From Pseudodesulfovibrio tunisiensis (lineage in GTDB: Bacteria; Desulfobacterota; Desulfovibrionia; Desulfovibrionales; Desulfovibrionaceae), in contig NZ_CP094380.1 in assembly GCF_022809775.1 (NCBI RefSeq), positions 186,001-250,000 of the forward strand: a DNA stretch of 64,000 nucleotides. Reading direction: 5' to 3'. The notes below the pieces were generated by a model. That model was not told the DNA's origin. It did not search any database and saw only the letters and a list, made by a program, of their open reading frames with translations. Position numbers and translations under genes: made by a program. Shown one piece after another: positions 1 to 8,422 of this stretch; the first letter of the stretch is position 1; every line of letters starts with the position of its first letter.

Positions 1-938
1 ATCAAATCGCATCCGGCGCGCTTGAACGCCACGAGGGATTCCATGACCACGGCCTGTTCGTCCACCCAGCCGTTGGCTGCTGCGGCCTTGATCAGGCTGT
101 ATTCGCCGCTGACCTGATAGGCGGCCACCGGGCAGTCGAAGGAATCGCGCACCTGCCGGATCACGTCCAGATAGGGCATGCCGGGCTTGACCATGATGAT
201 GTCCGCGCCTTCCTCAAGGTCGGCGGCGGCTTCACGCATGGCTTCGCGGCCGTTGGCCGGGTCCATCTGGTACGCCTTGCGGTCGCCGAACTGCGGGGTG
301 GACTCGGCCGCCTCGCGGAACGGGCCGTAGAATGCGGACGCGTATTTCACGGCGTAGCTCATGATCGGGGTGTTGACGAACCCTTCCTCGTCCAGCATGG
401 CGCGGATTGCGGCAACGCGTCCGTCCATCATGTCCGAGGGGGCCACCATGTCCGCGCCTGCGCGTACCTGAGCCAGAGCGGCACGGGCCAGCAGGTTCAG
501 GGTGGGGTCGTTCATGACCTCGCCGTTCTTGATCAGGCCGCAATGGCCGTGCGAGGTGTATTCGCAGAGACAGGTGTCCGCGATGACGACCAGTTCGGGC
601 CACTTGTCCTTGATCATGCGGATCGCCTTCTGGACGATGCCGTCATCGGCGTAGGCCTGAGAGCCTGTCTCGTCCTTTTCCGCAGGAATGCCGAACAGGA
701 TCAGGGACTTGAGGTCGAGGTCCACGGCCTGAGCCACCTGCTTCTCCAGTTGCTTCAGGGAAAGCTGGTACTGGCCGGGCATGGACGTGATCGGTTTCCG
801 GAAATCCTCGTCGTCGGTCTCGACCACGAAGTAGGGCATGATCAGGTCCTGAGGCCGGATCTCGTTTTCGCGGACAAGTTCGCGGAGGGTCGCGCCGGAG
901 CGCAGGCGGCGACCGCGGTGGAATTCAAAGGGAATCAT
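1..938 (-). CDS. hemB: Delta-aminolevulinic acid dehydratase (porphobilinogen synthase), 3' end cut by window edge
   Basis: Condenses two 5-aminolevulinate molecules to porphobilinogen in tetrapyrrole synthesis (cytoplasm). About 312 residues are visible from the ATG at 938 (SD AAGGAG just upstream); the family is about 325, so only the last dozen or so residues are missing. The cysteine-rich zinc site [14 protein letters not shown] sits near residues 118-131. The two active-site lysines are seen in [14 protein letters not shown] (about 195) and in the Schiff-base motif [10 protein letters not shown] (about 248). It follows ahbC on the same strand, but an intrinsic terminator lies in the 163 bp gap, so it may be only partly co-transcribed. 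The neighbour implies that the porphobilinogen is routed through siroheme to heme. Confidence 0.95.
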   Translation of the reverse strand, partial: MIPFEFHRGRRLRSGATLRELVRENEIRPQDLIMPYFVVETDDEDFRKPITSMPGQYQLSLKQLEKQVAQAVDLDLKSLILFGIPAEKDETGSQAYADDGIVQKAIRMIKDKWPELVVIADTCLCEYTSHGHCGLIKNGEVMNDPTLNLLARAALAQVRAGADMVAPSDMMDGRVAAIRAMLDEEGFVNTPIMSYAVKYASAFYGPFREAAESTPQFGDRKAYQMDPANGREAMREAAADLEEGADIIMVKPGMPYLDVIRQVRDSFDCPVAAYQVSGEYSLIKAAAANGWVDEQAVVMESLVAFKRAGCDL

Positions 939-984
939 GGGGGCTCCTTGGAGATTGCTGGAAAAGGGTGATCTGCCGCGTCAT

Positions 985-1034
985 GAAAAAAATCCATCCC
1001 GACGCGAATTGTTCATGCGCGTCGGCCATGGATT
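985..1034 (-). terminator. Intrinsic terminator between ahbC and hemB
   Basis: On the minus strand an imperfect hairpin (arms AATCCATCCCGACGCG at 991-1006 and CGCGTCGGCCATGGATT at 1018-1034 on the plus strand) is followed by a run of seven T. It lies after the ahbC stop and before the hemB start, so it should reduce or end read-through from ahbC. Confidence 0.7.
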
Positions 1035-1101
1035 CTTTTCTATAACGCCGTGCGTCTCGCCATTTCGGGCAACCTGAATTCGTATTTTTTCAGCGGGCCG
1101 C

Positions 1102-2295
1102 CTACAGGGGCTCGCCGGAGATTTCCTCGTCAGTGAGATAGCAGGCCGGGTCCGGAGCCCAGAAATCATCATAGTAGGCTTCGGCACGGGCACGGAAGTT
1201 GCCGCCGCAGATGTTCAGGAAGCGACATTTGGCGCAACGGCCGGTGACGTGCGGCCGCTTGTCCTTGAGCTTGTTCAGCAGTTCGATGTTCTTGTCGGTC
1301 CAGATTTCGGAGAACGGGCGTTCCAGCACGTTGCCGAAGGTGTGGTGGCGCATGAACTGGTCGGCGTGCACCTTGCCGTCCCAGGAGATGCAGCCGATGC
1401 CGCGACCCGAGGAATTGCCCTCGTTCATCTTGAGCAGTTCCAGCACTTCGGCGGCGCGTTTGGGGTCTTCCTTGAGCATGCGGAAGTAGACGTAGGGTCC
1501 GTCCGCGTGGTTGTCCACGGTCAGGACTTCCTTGGGCTTGCCCATGTCATGCAGAGCGCGGGTGCGATCCATGATCAGGTCCACGACCTTGCGGGTCTCC
1601 TCGTGGCCCAGATCCTCCTTGATGAGTTCGGAGCCGCGGCCGGAGTAGACCAGATGGTAGAAACAGATGCGGGGAATGTCGCGCTGCTCGATGAGGTCGA
1701 ACAGATGCGGAATTTCCTGAGCGTTGCGCTTGTTGATGGTGAAGCGCAGGCCGACCTTGAGGCCTTCGGCCTGACAGTTCTCCACGCCCTGAAGCGCCTT
1801 CTTGTAGGAGCCCTTCACCCCGCGGAACTGGTCGTGCACCTCTTCGGCGCCGTCAAGGGAAATGCCCACGTAGGAAAGGCCCACTTCCTTGAGTTCCTTG
1901 GCTTTCTTCTTGGTGATCAGGGTGCCGTTGGTGGAGATGACCGCACGCATTCCCTTGGAAGTGGCGTGCTTGGCCAGTTCGACCAGGTCTTCGCGCACCA
2001 GGGGTTCGCCGCCGGAAAACAGCATGACCGGAGCGCCGAACGCGGCCAGGTCATTGATCATTTCCTTGGCCTTTTCCGTGGAGATCGGGTCCTTGTGACC
2101 GCTGGGGTCCACAGCCTGCGCGTAGCAGTGGACGCACTTGAGGTTGCACCGCTGGGTCATGTTCCAGACCACTACCGGCTTCTTGTCTTTGGAAAATTGC
2201 AGCAGATGGGAGGGGAGCTGCCCGGATTCGCGGCCGTAACGGAGCGCGTCCGAGGGTTCCACCGCGCCACAGTAAAGCTTGGAAATGCCTATCAT
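1102..2295 (-). CDS. ahbC: Radical SAM 12,18-didecarboxysiroheme deacetylase (AhbC) of the alternative heme pathway
   Basis: 397 residues from the ATG at 2295, chosen because GAGG stands 8-9 nt upstream; the frame is open for 42 more codons but these look non-coding. The radical SAM cluster motif is C50-x3-C54-x2-C57 in RCNLKCVHC. A SPASM-like C-terminal cysteine set (CAKCRFLNICGG, then DPACYL) suggests a second Fe-S cluster. The N-terminus (MIGISKLYCG) and the VVVWNMTQRCNLKCVHCY core match AhbC better than AhbD (inference from remembered family sequences). AhbC removes the acetate side chains of didecarboxysiroheme to give Fe-coproporphyrin III. In Desulfovibrio vulgaris ahbC, hemB and ahbD are adjacent, so ahbD is expected just left of the window. 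NirJ or AhbD are the alternatives. Confidence 0.8.
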   Translation of the reverse strand: MIGISKLYCGAVEPSDALRYGRESGQLPSHLLQFSKDKKPVVVWNMTQRCNLKCVHCYAQAVDPSGHKDPISTEKAKEMINDLAAFGAPVMLFSGGEPLVREDLVELAKHATSKGMRAVISTNGTLITKKKAKELKEVGLSYVGISLDGAEEVHDQFRGVKGSYKKALQGVENCQAEGLKVGLRFTINKRNAQEIPHLFDLIEQRDIPRICFYHLVYSGRGSELIKEDLGHEETRKVVDLIMDRTRALHDMGKPKEVLTVDNHADGPYVYFRMLKEDPKRAAEVLELLKMNEGNSSGRGIGCISWDGKVHADQFMRHHTFGNVLERPFSEIWTDKNIELLNKLKDKRPHVTGRCAKCRFLNICGGNFRARAEAYYDDFWAPDPACYLTDEEISGEPL

Positions 2296-2363
2296 GAATG
2301 AAACCTCGTTAAAGTATGTGAGGGCTTTGGGGTACCACACAATGAGGGTGGTGTAAAAGATGA

Positions 2364-2394
2364 AAAAAGGGGCAAGCTGCGCCCCTTTTTCTTC
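2364..2394 (-). terminator. Terminator after the OmpA-like lipoprotein gene
   Basis: GGGGC/GCCCC stem with a short AAGCTGC loop, flanked by A-run and T-run on the two sides, so it could act in both directions. It lies between the stop of the lipoprotein gene and the start of ahbC. Confidence 0.6.
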
Positions 2395-2438
2395 ATTGCA
2401 TTCTTTAGGAATTGTTCTCAAGTTGTCAAGATAATTCT

Positions 2439-3611
2439 CTACTGAGATAGTCGGATTTCAACCCTTCGGTTTTTCTGCCGTCCTTCTGTCGTCCCCTCGG
2501 TGGCAATGGGGCGGGAATCGCCGTAGCCTGCGGTTTCGATGAGCGAGGGGGCGATCTTGAACTTGTCTACAAGATACTGCTTCACTGCCCGGGCCCGGGA
2601 TTGGGAGAGTCGCATGTTGTATTTGGCGTCGCCCACCGAGTCGGTGTGTCCGGCAATGATGATCTTTCTGCCCTTGAGTTCCGGGCTGGTCAGGGCCTGG
2701 CCAAGGCTGTCCAGCAGGGAATGGGATTCCGGCTTGATCACGCTTTTGTCGAAGTCGAAGCGGATGTCCAGATTCACGGCCGGTGTTTCCGGTCGGATAG
2801 TCTGTTCGGCTTCGGCCGTGATTTCCTCTCCCTGTGCCGGCAAGGGCGAGTCCGGAGCGGACTGGGCCGGAATTTCGACTCCTTCAGCCATCTGGTTCGC
2901 GGGTTGGGCAACTTGTGATGTTGCGCTCGGCGGCGTGCTCAGGGCCTGCACCATCTGGGTGCGGGTTTCGGCAAAGGGATGGGGCGTGTCCGGAGAGGGC
3001 AGCCAGCTTTTGAGCGGGACTGCCATGTCCTTGGCTATGGAGCGGATGATCTTGTTGAACGGGGCTGTGGGCAGCCGGTATTCGTGACGAAAGTAGATGT
3101 AATCGTCCGGCTGCTTTTCCTCGATGCGCCCGGATTGGGCCATGGACCAGAGAAGCATGCCGTTGCTGGCGCTGTAGATGTTGATCTGAATGGTGATGGC
3201 TGTGTCATCCACGGTATGGCCTGCATAGAAATAGGGAACCATGCCGAGGATCAGCAGGTCGGCGCCTCGGTCCCGGGCCTGACGCAGAGATGCCTGCAGG
3301 CCGCTGTAGCGCTGATTTTGTCCGGGTTCCATGATCGGAAAGAGTCGTTCCTCAAGCCATGCATGCTGGAATATGCTGCCAAAGGTCAGGCCCAGATGAT
3401 CATAGTCCGGGGTTTCCTGTTGGACGACGAACGGCGGGAAATACGCGGTCAGGGGCCGGTACTGTTTTGCTCTGGGATGCAGCGTGACCTGCAGTGCGGA
3501 TTTCCTGACGGGCGAGTCGTAATAGATTCTGGTCTGGTCGGTTATGGACGGGTCCACGTAGGCACAGGCTGTCAATAAAAGCAACATTCCGAAAATTATG
3601 GCTTTTTTCAT
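2439..3611 (-). CDS. OmpA-family peptidoglycan-associated lipoprotein
   Basis: 390 residues. The N-terminus is a lipoprotein signal with lipobox LTAC (Cys16). The middle part (about 40-220) contains a region, GADLLILGMVPYFYAG, like bacterial proteins that report on envelope or motility paralogues, followed by a low-complexity linker rich in P, A, Q and E. Residues about 280-390 form an OmpA/MotB peptidoglycan-binding domain (FDFDKSVIKPES, AGHTDSVGDAKYN, LSQSRARAVKQYL, NRRVEIRL). It is likely anchored in the outer membrane and bound to peptidoglycan. Its own terminator follows. The exact role is unknown; the N-terminal half is not a Pal or OprF type I recognise. Confidence 0.85.
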   Translation of the reverse strand: MKKAIIFGMLLLLTACAYVDPSITDQTRIYYDSPVRKSALQVTLHPRAKQYRPLTAYFPPFVVQQETPDYDHLGLTFGSIFQHAWLEERLFPIMEPGQNQRYSGLQASLRQARDRGADLLILGMVPYFYAGHTVDDTAITIQINIYSASNGMLLWSMAQSGRIEEKQPDDYIYFRHEYRLPTAPFNKIIRSIAKDMAVPLKSWLPSPDTPHPFAETRTQMVQALSTPPSATSQVAQPANQMAEGVEIPAQSAPDSPLPAQGEEITAEAEQTIRPETPAVNLDIRFDFDKSVIKPESHSLLDSLGQALTSPELKGRKIIIAGHTDSVGDAKYNMRLSQSRARAVKQYLVDKFKIAPSLIETAGYGDSRPIATEGTTEGRQKNRRVEIRLSQ

Positions 3612-3719
3612 GGTGTCACACCGGATTGCGGTTGCAGTGTTCGCAGGCGGCCGCCAAATCTTCGACGGACGCGGTTCTTCGGAATGGCAAAAGCAATATG
3701 CGTGCCGCAGACTGTGCGG

Positions 3720-4055
3720 TTATTGCAGGGTTTCGGTGGGGGAAGGAGCGGATTCGATGCTTTCGAGAAGTTGTTTCCGGGATTGGGTCAACCCCTGCTT
3801 GAGCAGGAGTTTTCGGCCCGTGGAGAGCTTGCGGAACTCGGGGGCGGCGGCCAACTGCTTCAGGCGTTCCATTTCCACGGTGATGCTCTTGATGCGGTGC
3901 TGAACGTCCATGCCCGGAGGGCATACCTGCGAGGCGAGGACGGCCAGGTCCCGAAGTTCCCTGGCCATCCTCTGAAAGTTCGCCGGGTCCAGTTCCTTTT
4001 CCAGCCTGCGTTTGGCCTTCCAGGACTGGACCATGTTCTTGAGCCGGTCGAGCAT
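3720..4055 (-). CDS. Small helical hypothetical protein
   Basis: 111 residues, charged and predicted mostly helical, with heptad-like stretches (LKNMVQSWKAKRRLEKEL, RIKSITVEMERLKQLA). No signal peptide or membrane segment and no family recognised. It starts 13 bp after the stop of the zinc-ribbon/Yip1-like gene on the same strand, so it is probably co-transcribed and may be an accessory of that membrane protein. Codon use is like its neighbours. Confidence 0.6.
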   Translation of the reverse strand: MLDRLKNMVQSWKAKRRLEKELDPANFQRMARELRDLAVLASQVCPPGMDVQHRIKSITVEMERLKQLAAAPEFRKLSTGRKLLLKQGLTQSRKQLLESIESAPSPTETLQ

Positions 4056-4068
4056 GGCTTTTCCGGGG

Positions 4069-5163
4069 TTACATCATGGTCAGGTTGCCGCCGCCGGACG
4101 CGAAAAACGCGGCCAGCCCGAGAACCAGAGGCAGAGCCGCGGCAATCGCGGCCTTGGCTATGGAGGTCCGGTGCAGTCTGGACCAGCCTATCACGGAAAG
4201 GGCGGAACCCCAAAGAAGCACGAGGACGCTCCAGGCAAGTTCGACTTCCGAGGTGGGCATGGGGAACAGGCCGAGGATCATGGGCGCGCTGGCATAGGCT
4301 TCCGCGCGGAACGTGGCTTCGAATCCGCTGTCCGCCGCCTTGAGTGTGCGGAGCAGGAGATGGTGCACTCCGGCGGAGACGAACACAGCCATGACCACGA
4401 ACAGGGGATAGAAGAGCATCATGAGCAGGACAGCACCGCCCGCAAGGTCGCGGATGTCGCCGTCCGCAGCCGTCATGTCCCAGGAGGCGGTCAGGCCGCC
4501 CATGCCCCAGAAGAACTGGGCCACATTGTAGATCATGGCCACCAGAATGGCGAAGACCATGGGCCGGGCAAGGCCCTTGCCAAGGGGCATGACCTCGAAG
4601 AACAGGGCCGGACTCATCAGGATGCGCTTCAGGGTCTGGATGAATCCCGGGAAGAAACCGTAGTGCTCCATGTCCTCGAACGGCGGCAGCACCTTGGGTT
4701 CGCGAGGGCCGAAGCTGGAGTCCAGTTCGGGTTCGTATTCGTCGGCCATGGCGGCCCGGGGCTCCTGTTCGCCGCTGTCCGGGGGCGTCATGCCGCCCAG
4801 CTTGTCCCAGATTTCCTCGTGATGCGGTTCCGAGCCGTTGTCCAGATCGGGAAAGGCCGGAGTTTCGTTTTTCGGACTTTCCTGCTGTTTCGGCTTCTCG
4901 GGAATTGTTTCGGATTCCGGAGGCCGGACTGTTTCCGGTTCGATTTCCGGGGTGGTTTCCGGTGCGGTTTCCGGTTCGGAAGCCGCGGCCGTGGTCGGCG
5001 TTTCCGGTTCAACGGATTCCGTTTCCGCAAACTCCTCTTCAGGCAACTCGCGGAACTGGAATTTCACCTTGCACTTGGGGCAGGTGGCTATTTGTGCCCG
5101 GGCCGGAATCCTGGTTTCATCCACTTCCCGGGTGAATTGGCATTCAGGGCAGATAATACGCAT
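4069..5163 (-). CDS. Zinc-ribbon and Yip1-like membrane protein
   Basis: 364 residues. The first 40 residues form a zinc-ribbon of the MJ0042/FYDLN type (CPECQFTREVDETRIPARAQ, then CPKCKVKFQF). A long acidic and proline-rich linker (about 45-160: many E, P and T) follows, then a C-terminal membrane domain (about 185-364) with about five hydrophobic segments of the Yip1 superfamily. Proteins with this order are common in Desulfovibrionaceae and are annotated as YIP1 family or zinc-ribbon proteins; the function is unknown. It is the first gene of a pair with the 111-residue protein downstream. Confidence 0.75.
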   Translation of the reverse strand: MRIICPECQFTREVDETRIPARAQIATCPKCKVKFQFRELPEEEFAETESVEPETPTTAAASEPETAPETTPEIEPETVRPPESETIPEKPKQQESPKNETPAFPDLDNGSEPHHEEIWDKLGGMTPPDSGEQEPRAAMADEYEPELDSSFGPREPKVLPPFEDMEHYGFFPGFIQTLKRILMSPALFFEVMPLGKGLARPMVFAILVAMIYNVAQFFWGMGGLTASWDMTAADGDIRDLAGGAVLLMMLFYPLFVVMAVFVSAGVHHLLLRTLKAADSGFEATFRAEAYASAPMILGLFPMPTSEVELAWSVLVLLWGSALSVIGWSRLHRTSIAKAAIAAALPLVLGLAAFFASGGGNLTMM

Positions 5164-5306
5164 TGCGTTTCCTTGGGTTCGATTGGTCCAGTGGAAAGCT
5201 CCTATCCATTTTGTACGTAAGAATCAAGCGGTGCGCAACGCGTCCCGCCTGTCTGGCCCGGTCGGGATGGAGCGGTTTCGACCGGGCGCGACGTGGTGAG
5301 GAAAGA

Positions 5307-6515
5307 CTAGACCCCGGATGGATTTTCTTCAAGCAGGAGCAGTTGCAACGCCCCGGAAATAAAGGAGGCTTCTGCCAGACTGGCGCGCTTTAGCGAAGGA
5401 TAGTCCGGGTTGAGCACGTGATGCACGGAATTTCCCCCAGCCTGATCAAAGCGACTGAGCTTGGCCGCGAGCTGTTCCGGGCTTTTGCGTATTCGGCTGT
5501 AGTGGAGAATGGGGGCGTCCACGGCAATGGCAGTGCGGCCTGTCACGTTGGTCAGCCGTTCATGCACCGGGCGTTCGAATCGGATGCCCGGGGCGTTGCG
5601 AAAGAGCCTGAGCTGGAGATCGGGCCAGAGACCGTATCCCACCTTGGTGCGGGTTTCATCCGGATACAGGGTCATGCGCGGGAAATAGCAGGCCTGAAGG
5701 CGTTTCACCAGAAGCAGGGCCGTGAGCAGGTCCCATGCGTCCGGGCTGAAACATTCGTCGCCGTCCAGATAGAGCACCCATTCCCCGGCGCATTCGTCCA
5801 GCATCCGGTTTCGCTGGGAAGCAAAGTCGTCCAGAGGATGAGCCAGATGTCGGATCGGCGCGGCGCAGGAAAATTCCCTGTCCGGAATCTGTTCCGCGTC
5901 CCAGATTACCACGATTTCCCTGACCCAGTCCGGGAACTGGGCAAAGTAGTCGTCGAGATTCGGTTCATCCGGGCTGAGGATTGCGCCTACGCTCAAATCC
6001 GGGGCCTGCACCGATACGTGGCTGAGCAGAGAGCTGTTCAGGGCAAGATGCGACCGGGCCGCGGAAAAGGCGCGCTGCATGGCCTGATATCGGGTGCGTT
6101 CAACCTGATCGGGTTCGGGGTTCAGGATCAGGACCGCGTTTTCCGTGGTGATGCCGCATTGGGCAAGCAGGAGCAGGTGCGCCCATGCCGAGGTGTCCGT
6201 CAGCACGGTGACCCGGGTGTCGAGGAGCATGGAGTCGTGCACTTCCCGAACCCGTTGCGGCAGCAGCTCGCAGACGATGATGGGCATTTCTTCGGGCAGG
6301 GTTTGGGCAAGGCGGTTGGCCAGACAGCCCGATCCCAGTCCGAAGAGCACCAGAGCCGAGGCCCCCCGTTTTTCCACGAGTCTGGCAGCTCGGGACGCAT
6401 GGCGGTTCAGGGTTTCCTGATCCGGCGTATCCGACTCGGCAGTTTCGGATTGCTTGTTCTTCCAGTCGAAGGCGAGAACCTGGCGTGTGTATTCGTTGAT
6501 CAGGTCGAGATTCAT
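5307..6515 (-). CDS. Glycosyltransferase family 2 protein with N-terminal Rossmann-like domain
   Basis: 402 residues. The N-terminal 140 residues hold a nucleotide-binding-like motif (LVLFGLGSGCLANRLA, followed by ICELLPQRV) similar in layout to the first domain of the 564-residue protein at 13103-14797. The second part is a GT-A fold: QRNRMLDECAGEWVLYLDGD gives the DxD-like metal site. The later part (LFRNAPGIRFERPVHERL) is typical of family 2 enzymes acting on glycans such as LPS core or flagellin. Its start codon overlaps the stop of the upstream GT4 gene by 4 bp, so the two are translationally coupled. The likely role is flagellin or surface glycan assembly, judged from the flagellar context. 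Confidence 0.8.
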   Translation of the reverse strand: MNLDLINEYTRQVLAFDWKNKQSETAESDTPDQETLNRHASRAARLVEKRGASALVLFGLGSGCLANRLAQTLPEEMPIIVCELLPQRVREVHDSMLLDTRVTVLTDTSAWAHLLLLAQCGITTENAVLILNPEPDQVERTRYQAMQRAFSAARSHLALNSSLLSHVSVQAPDLSVGAILSPDEPNLDDYFAQFPDWVREIVVIWDAEQIPDREFSCAAPIRHLAHPLDDFASQRNRMLDECAGEWVLYLDGDECFSPDAWDLLTALLLVKRLQACYFPRMTLYPDETRTKVGYGLWPDLQLRLFRNAPGIRFERPVHERLTNVTGRTAIAVDAPILHYSRIRKSPEQLAAKLSRFDQAGGNSVHHVLNPDYPSLKRASLAEASFISGALQLLLLEENPSGV

Positions 6516-7585
6516 GCGTGTATTCCTTTGGCGGCGAGCAGTTCGCCGTAGATGGATTCCAGTTGGCGCGTCACGGTCTGGACGCGGTAGAGTCGCGATG
6601 CCTTTTCCTGTCCGTTGCGTCCCATGCGCCGGGCTTCTTCAGGGTGGGACAGCAGCCGGACAACAGCTTTGGCATACTCTTCGGCCGTGTTTGCCACAAG
6701 TCCGGTTTCGCCGTGGTCCACCAGTTCGAGCTGGGCATTGTCCCGCAGGCCCGGGCAGGGATGCGTGACAACGGGCAGGCCGCAGGCCATGGCCTCGGCA
6801 ATGACGAGCCCGAAGGATTCCCCGGTGTCGTTGGCATGGGCCAGCACGGAAATCGAGTTCATGAAGTCCGCGATCTCCGCATCCGTGGAGATCGCGGGCA
6901 GAAAGGCGACATGGTTTTCCAGATTGTTTTCCGCCACGAAGCGCACGGCTTCGGGAATGCCTCCGATGATGCGGCATCGGAAGTCGGGCAGGTCGTGAGC
7001 CAGCAGGGGCAGGATATCCAGAGCCATCCGGGACCATTTGCCCGGATCTGCGCGGGAGATGCGTCCGATCACGGCGCGGGAAAAGTCCCGGTCCCTGCAT
7101 GAGGCCGATGAAAGAAAATCCGTGTCGACCGGGTTGTACAGGAAGGAATATCTGTCCGGATTCTCCGGTATTCCCGTGGTTGCATGAAATCGGTTCAGGC
7201 AGAATCGGGAAACGAACAGGGTTCGGTCGATGACTGCCGCGTGCGGACTGGGATCGTGCCTGCCGAAGACGTTGGTCTCCACCACCACGGGCACCCCGGC
7301 CATGCGCAGGGGGCGAAGCAGGTTCGGCTCGGGCCAGCCCGCCCTGTGCACATGCACCACGTGCGGGCGAAACGTATCGAGTACGCCCAGCAGATCGTCG
7401 GTGACATGGGTGGGGATGCCTGCCTTTCGCAACTGCGGGCCGCGTTGTCCGTCCTGAAAGGCGAATGCAGCGACATGAAAGCGGCTCGGGTTCAGGTGCG
7501 TGGCAAAAAGCTGCATCACCTTTTCCGTGCCGCCCAGCCCCAGAGCATTGACGATATGCAGGACGCGGACGCGGGTTTCAGGCAT
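6512..7585 (-). CDS. Glycosyltransferase family 4 protein
   Basis: 357 residues with GT-B fold marks: the N-terminal VLHIVNALGLGGTEKVMQLF acceptor-domain motif and the C-terminal donor-site block GESFGLVIAEAMACGLPVV, containing the EX7E-type motif of family 4. No signal peptide or membrane span, so it is cytoplasmic or peripheral. It overlaps the next GT2 gene by 4 bp and lies downstream of the fliD-fliS pair behind a terminator. It probably works on the same glycan as the GT2 enzyme. Confidence 0.85.
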   Translation of the reverse strand: MPETRVRVLHIVNALGLGGTEKVMQLFATHLNPSRFHVAAFAFQDGQRGPQLRKAGIPTHVTDDLLGVLDTFRPHVVHVHRAGWPEPNLLRPLRMAGVPVVVETNVFGRHDPSPHAAVIDRTLFVSRFCLNRFHATTGIPENPDRYSFLYNPVDTDFLSSASCRDRDFSRAVIGRISRADPGKWSRMALDILPLLAHDLPDFRCRIIGGIPEAVRFVAENNLENHVAFLPAISTDAEIADFMNSISVLAHANDTGESFGLVIAEAMACGLPVVTHPCPGLRDNAQLELVDHGETGLVANTAEEYAKAVVRLLSHPEEARRMGRNGQEKASRLYRVQTVTRQLESIYGELLAAKGIHA

Positions 7586-7671
7586 GTCAGGAAGGTGCCA
7601 CAGTCGGGAAATATTGTAAATGTGTTCCGGGGGATGAACGAGGTTGCTCCAGTCGGGAACTCCGCGTCACG

Positions 7672-7705
7672 GAAAAAGGGAGCGGCCTGGATTCAGACCG
7701 CTCCC
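7672..7705 (-). terminator. Terminator after fliS
   Basis: Perfect 8-bp stem GGGAGCGG / CCGCTCCC with a 12-nt loop, followed on the minus strand by TTTTT. It closes the fliD-fliS unit and separates it from the GT4 gene. Confidence 0.8.
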
Positions 7706-7714
7706 TTTGATTGG

Positions 7715-8404
7715 CTATCGGTTGGAGCCATAGGCATTTCTCGCCCTGAGTCGCGTTGCATTCATGAGCGGGCGTTTGGGCGGTTGCACTGGCTGTGGTG
7801 TCGGCTTGGGTGCCGGGGCCGATTCCGGAGCTGCTGCGGCAGCTTCCGGGGCGGGGTTTGCGGTCTGCTGTTCGGCAGGAGGCCGTACCGTACTCTGCGC
7901 GGGACGGGGGGGCGTCGGCATCTTGGGCCGGGCCATGCCTGTCGGCGGAGTGGGGACGGATGCGCCGGGAACAGCCTGCGGCCTCGGGATTTGCGGTATG
8001 GAACGCGCCTGCGGCTTTGCGGCCGGAGCAGTACCTTCGTGCTGGGGCACGATTTGGGCGTAGGCGGACCTGAGGCCTTGCATGATCTTGATGACGTCAT
8101 CGATCATTTTGGTGTCCATGCGGATGTTGGCCTTGGTCAGGTGCGTGGTGCAGAAGAAATAGAGCTGGCTCAGCTTGGGCGTGATTTCTCCACCCTTTTC
8201 CCGGTTCAGGCATTCGGCCAGTTCGTGGATGATGGCCATGGCCTTGGAAATGTAGATGCCTTTCTTGGCAAAATCCCGGTTCTCCATCTCCATTTTCGCG
8301 CGCTTCAGGAATTTGATAGCCGCGTCATAGAGCATGATGAGCAGTTCTCCCTGGGTGGTGGTTTCCACCTGGGTCGCGAGATATGCCTTGGCTGGATTGG
8401 CCAT
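7715..8404 (-). CDS. fliS: Flagellar export chaperone FliS with long proline/alanine-rich tail
   Basis: 229 residues against about 125-150 for usual FliS. Residues 1-120 are the standard four-helix chaperone (KAYLATQVETTTQGELLIML, YDAAIKFLKRA, KGIYISKAMAIIHELAECLN, FFCTTHLTKANI), which binds the C-terminal D0 of flagellin and keeps it unfolded for export. The last 100 residues are a low-complexity P/A/Q-rich tail of unknown role. Start ATG at 8404 with SD AAGGAG. It lies 18 bp after fliD, so they form a fliD-fliS operon. Confidence 0.92.
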   Translation of the reverse strand: MANPAKAYLATQVETTTQGELLIMLYDAAIKFLKRAKMEMENRDFAKKGIYISKAMAIIHELAECLNREKGGEITPKLSQLYFFCTTHLTKANIRMDTKMIDDVIKIMQGLRSAYAQIVPQHEGTAPAAKPQARSIPQIPRPQAVPGASVPTPPTGMARPKMPTPPRPAQSTVRPPAEQQTANPAPEAAAAAPESAPAPKPTPQPVQPPKRPLMNATRLRARNAYGSNR

Positions 8405-8422
8405 TCTTACTCTCCTTCTGAA

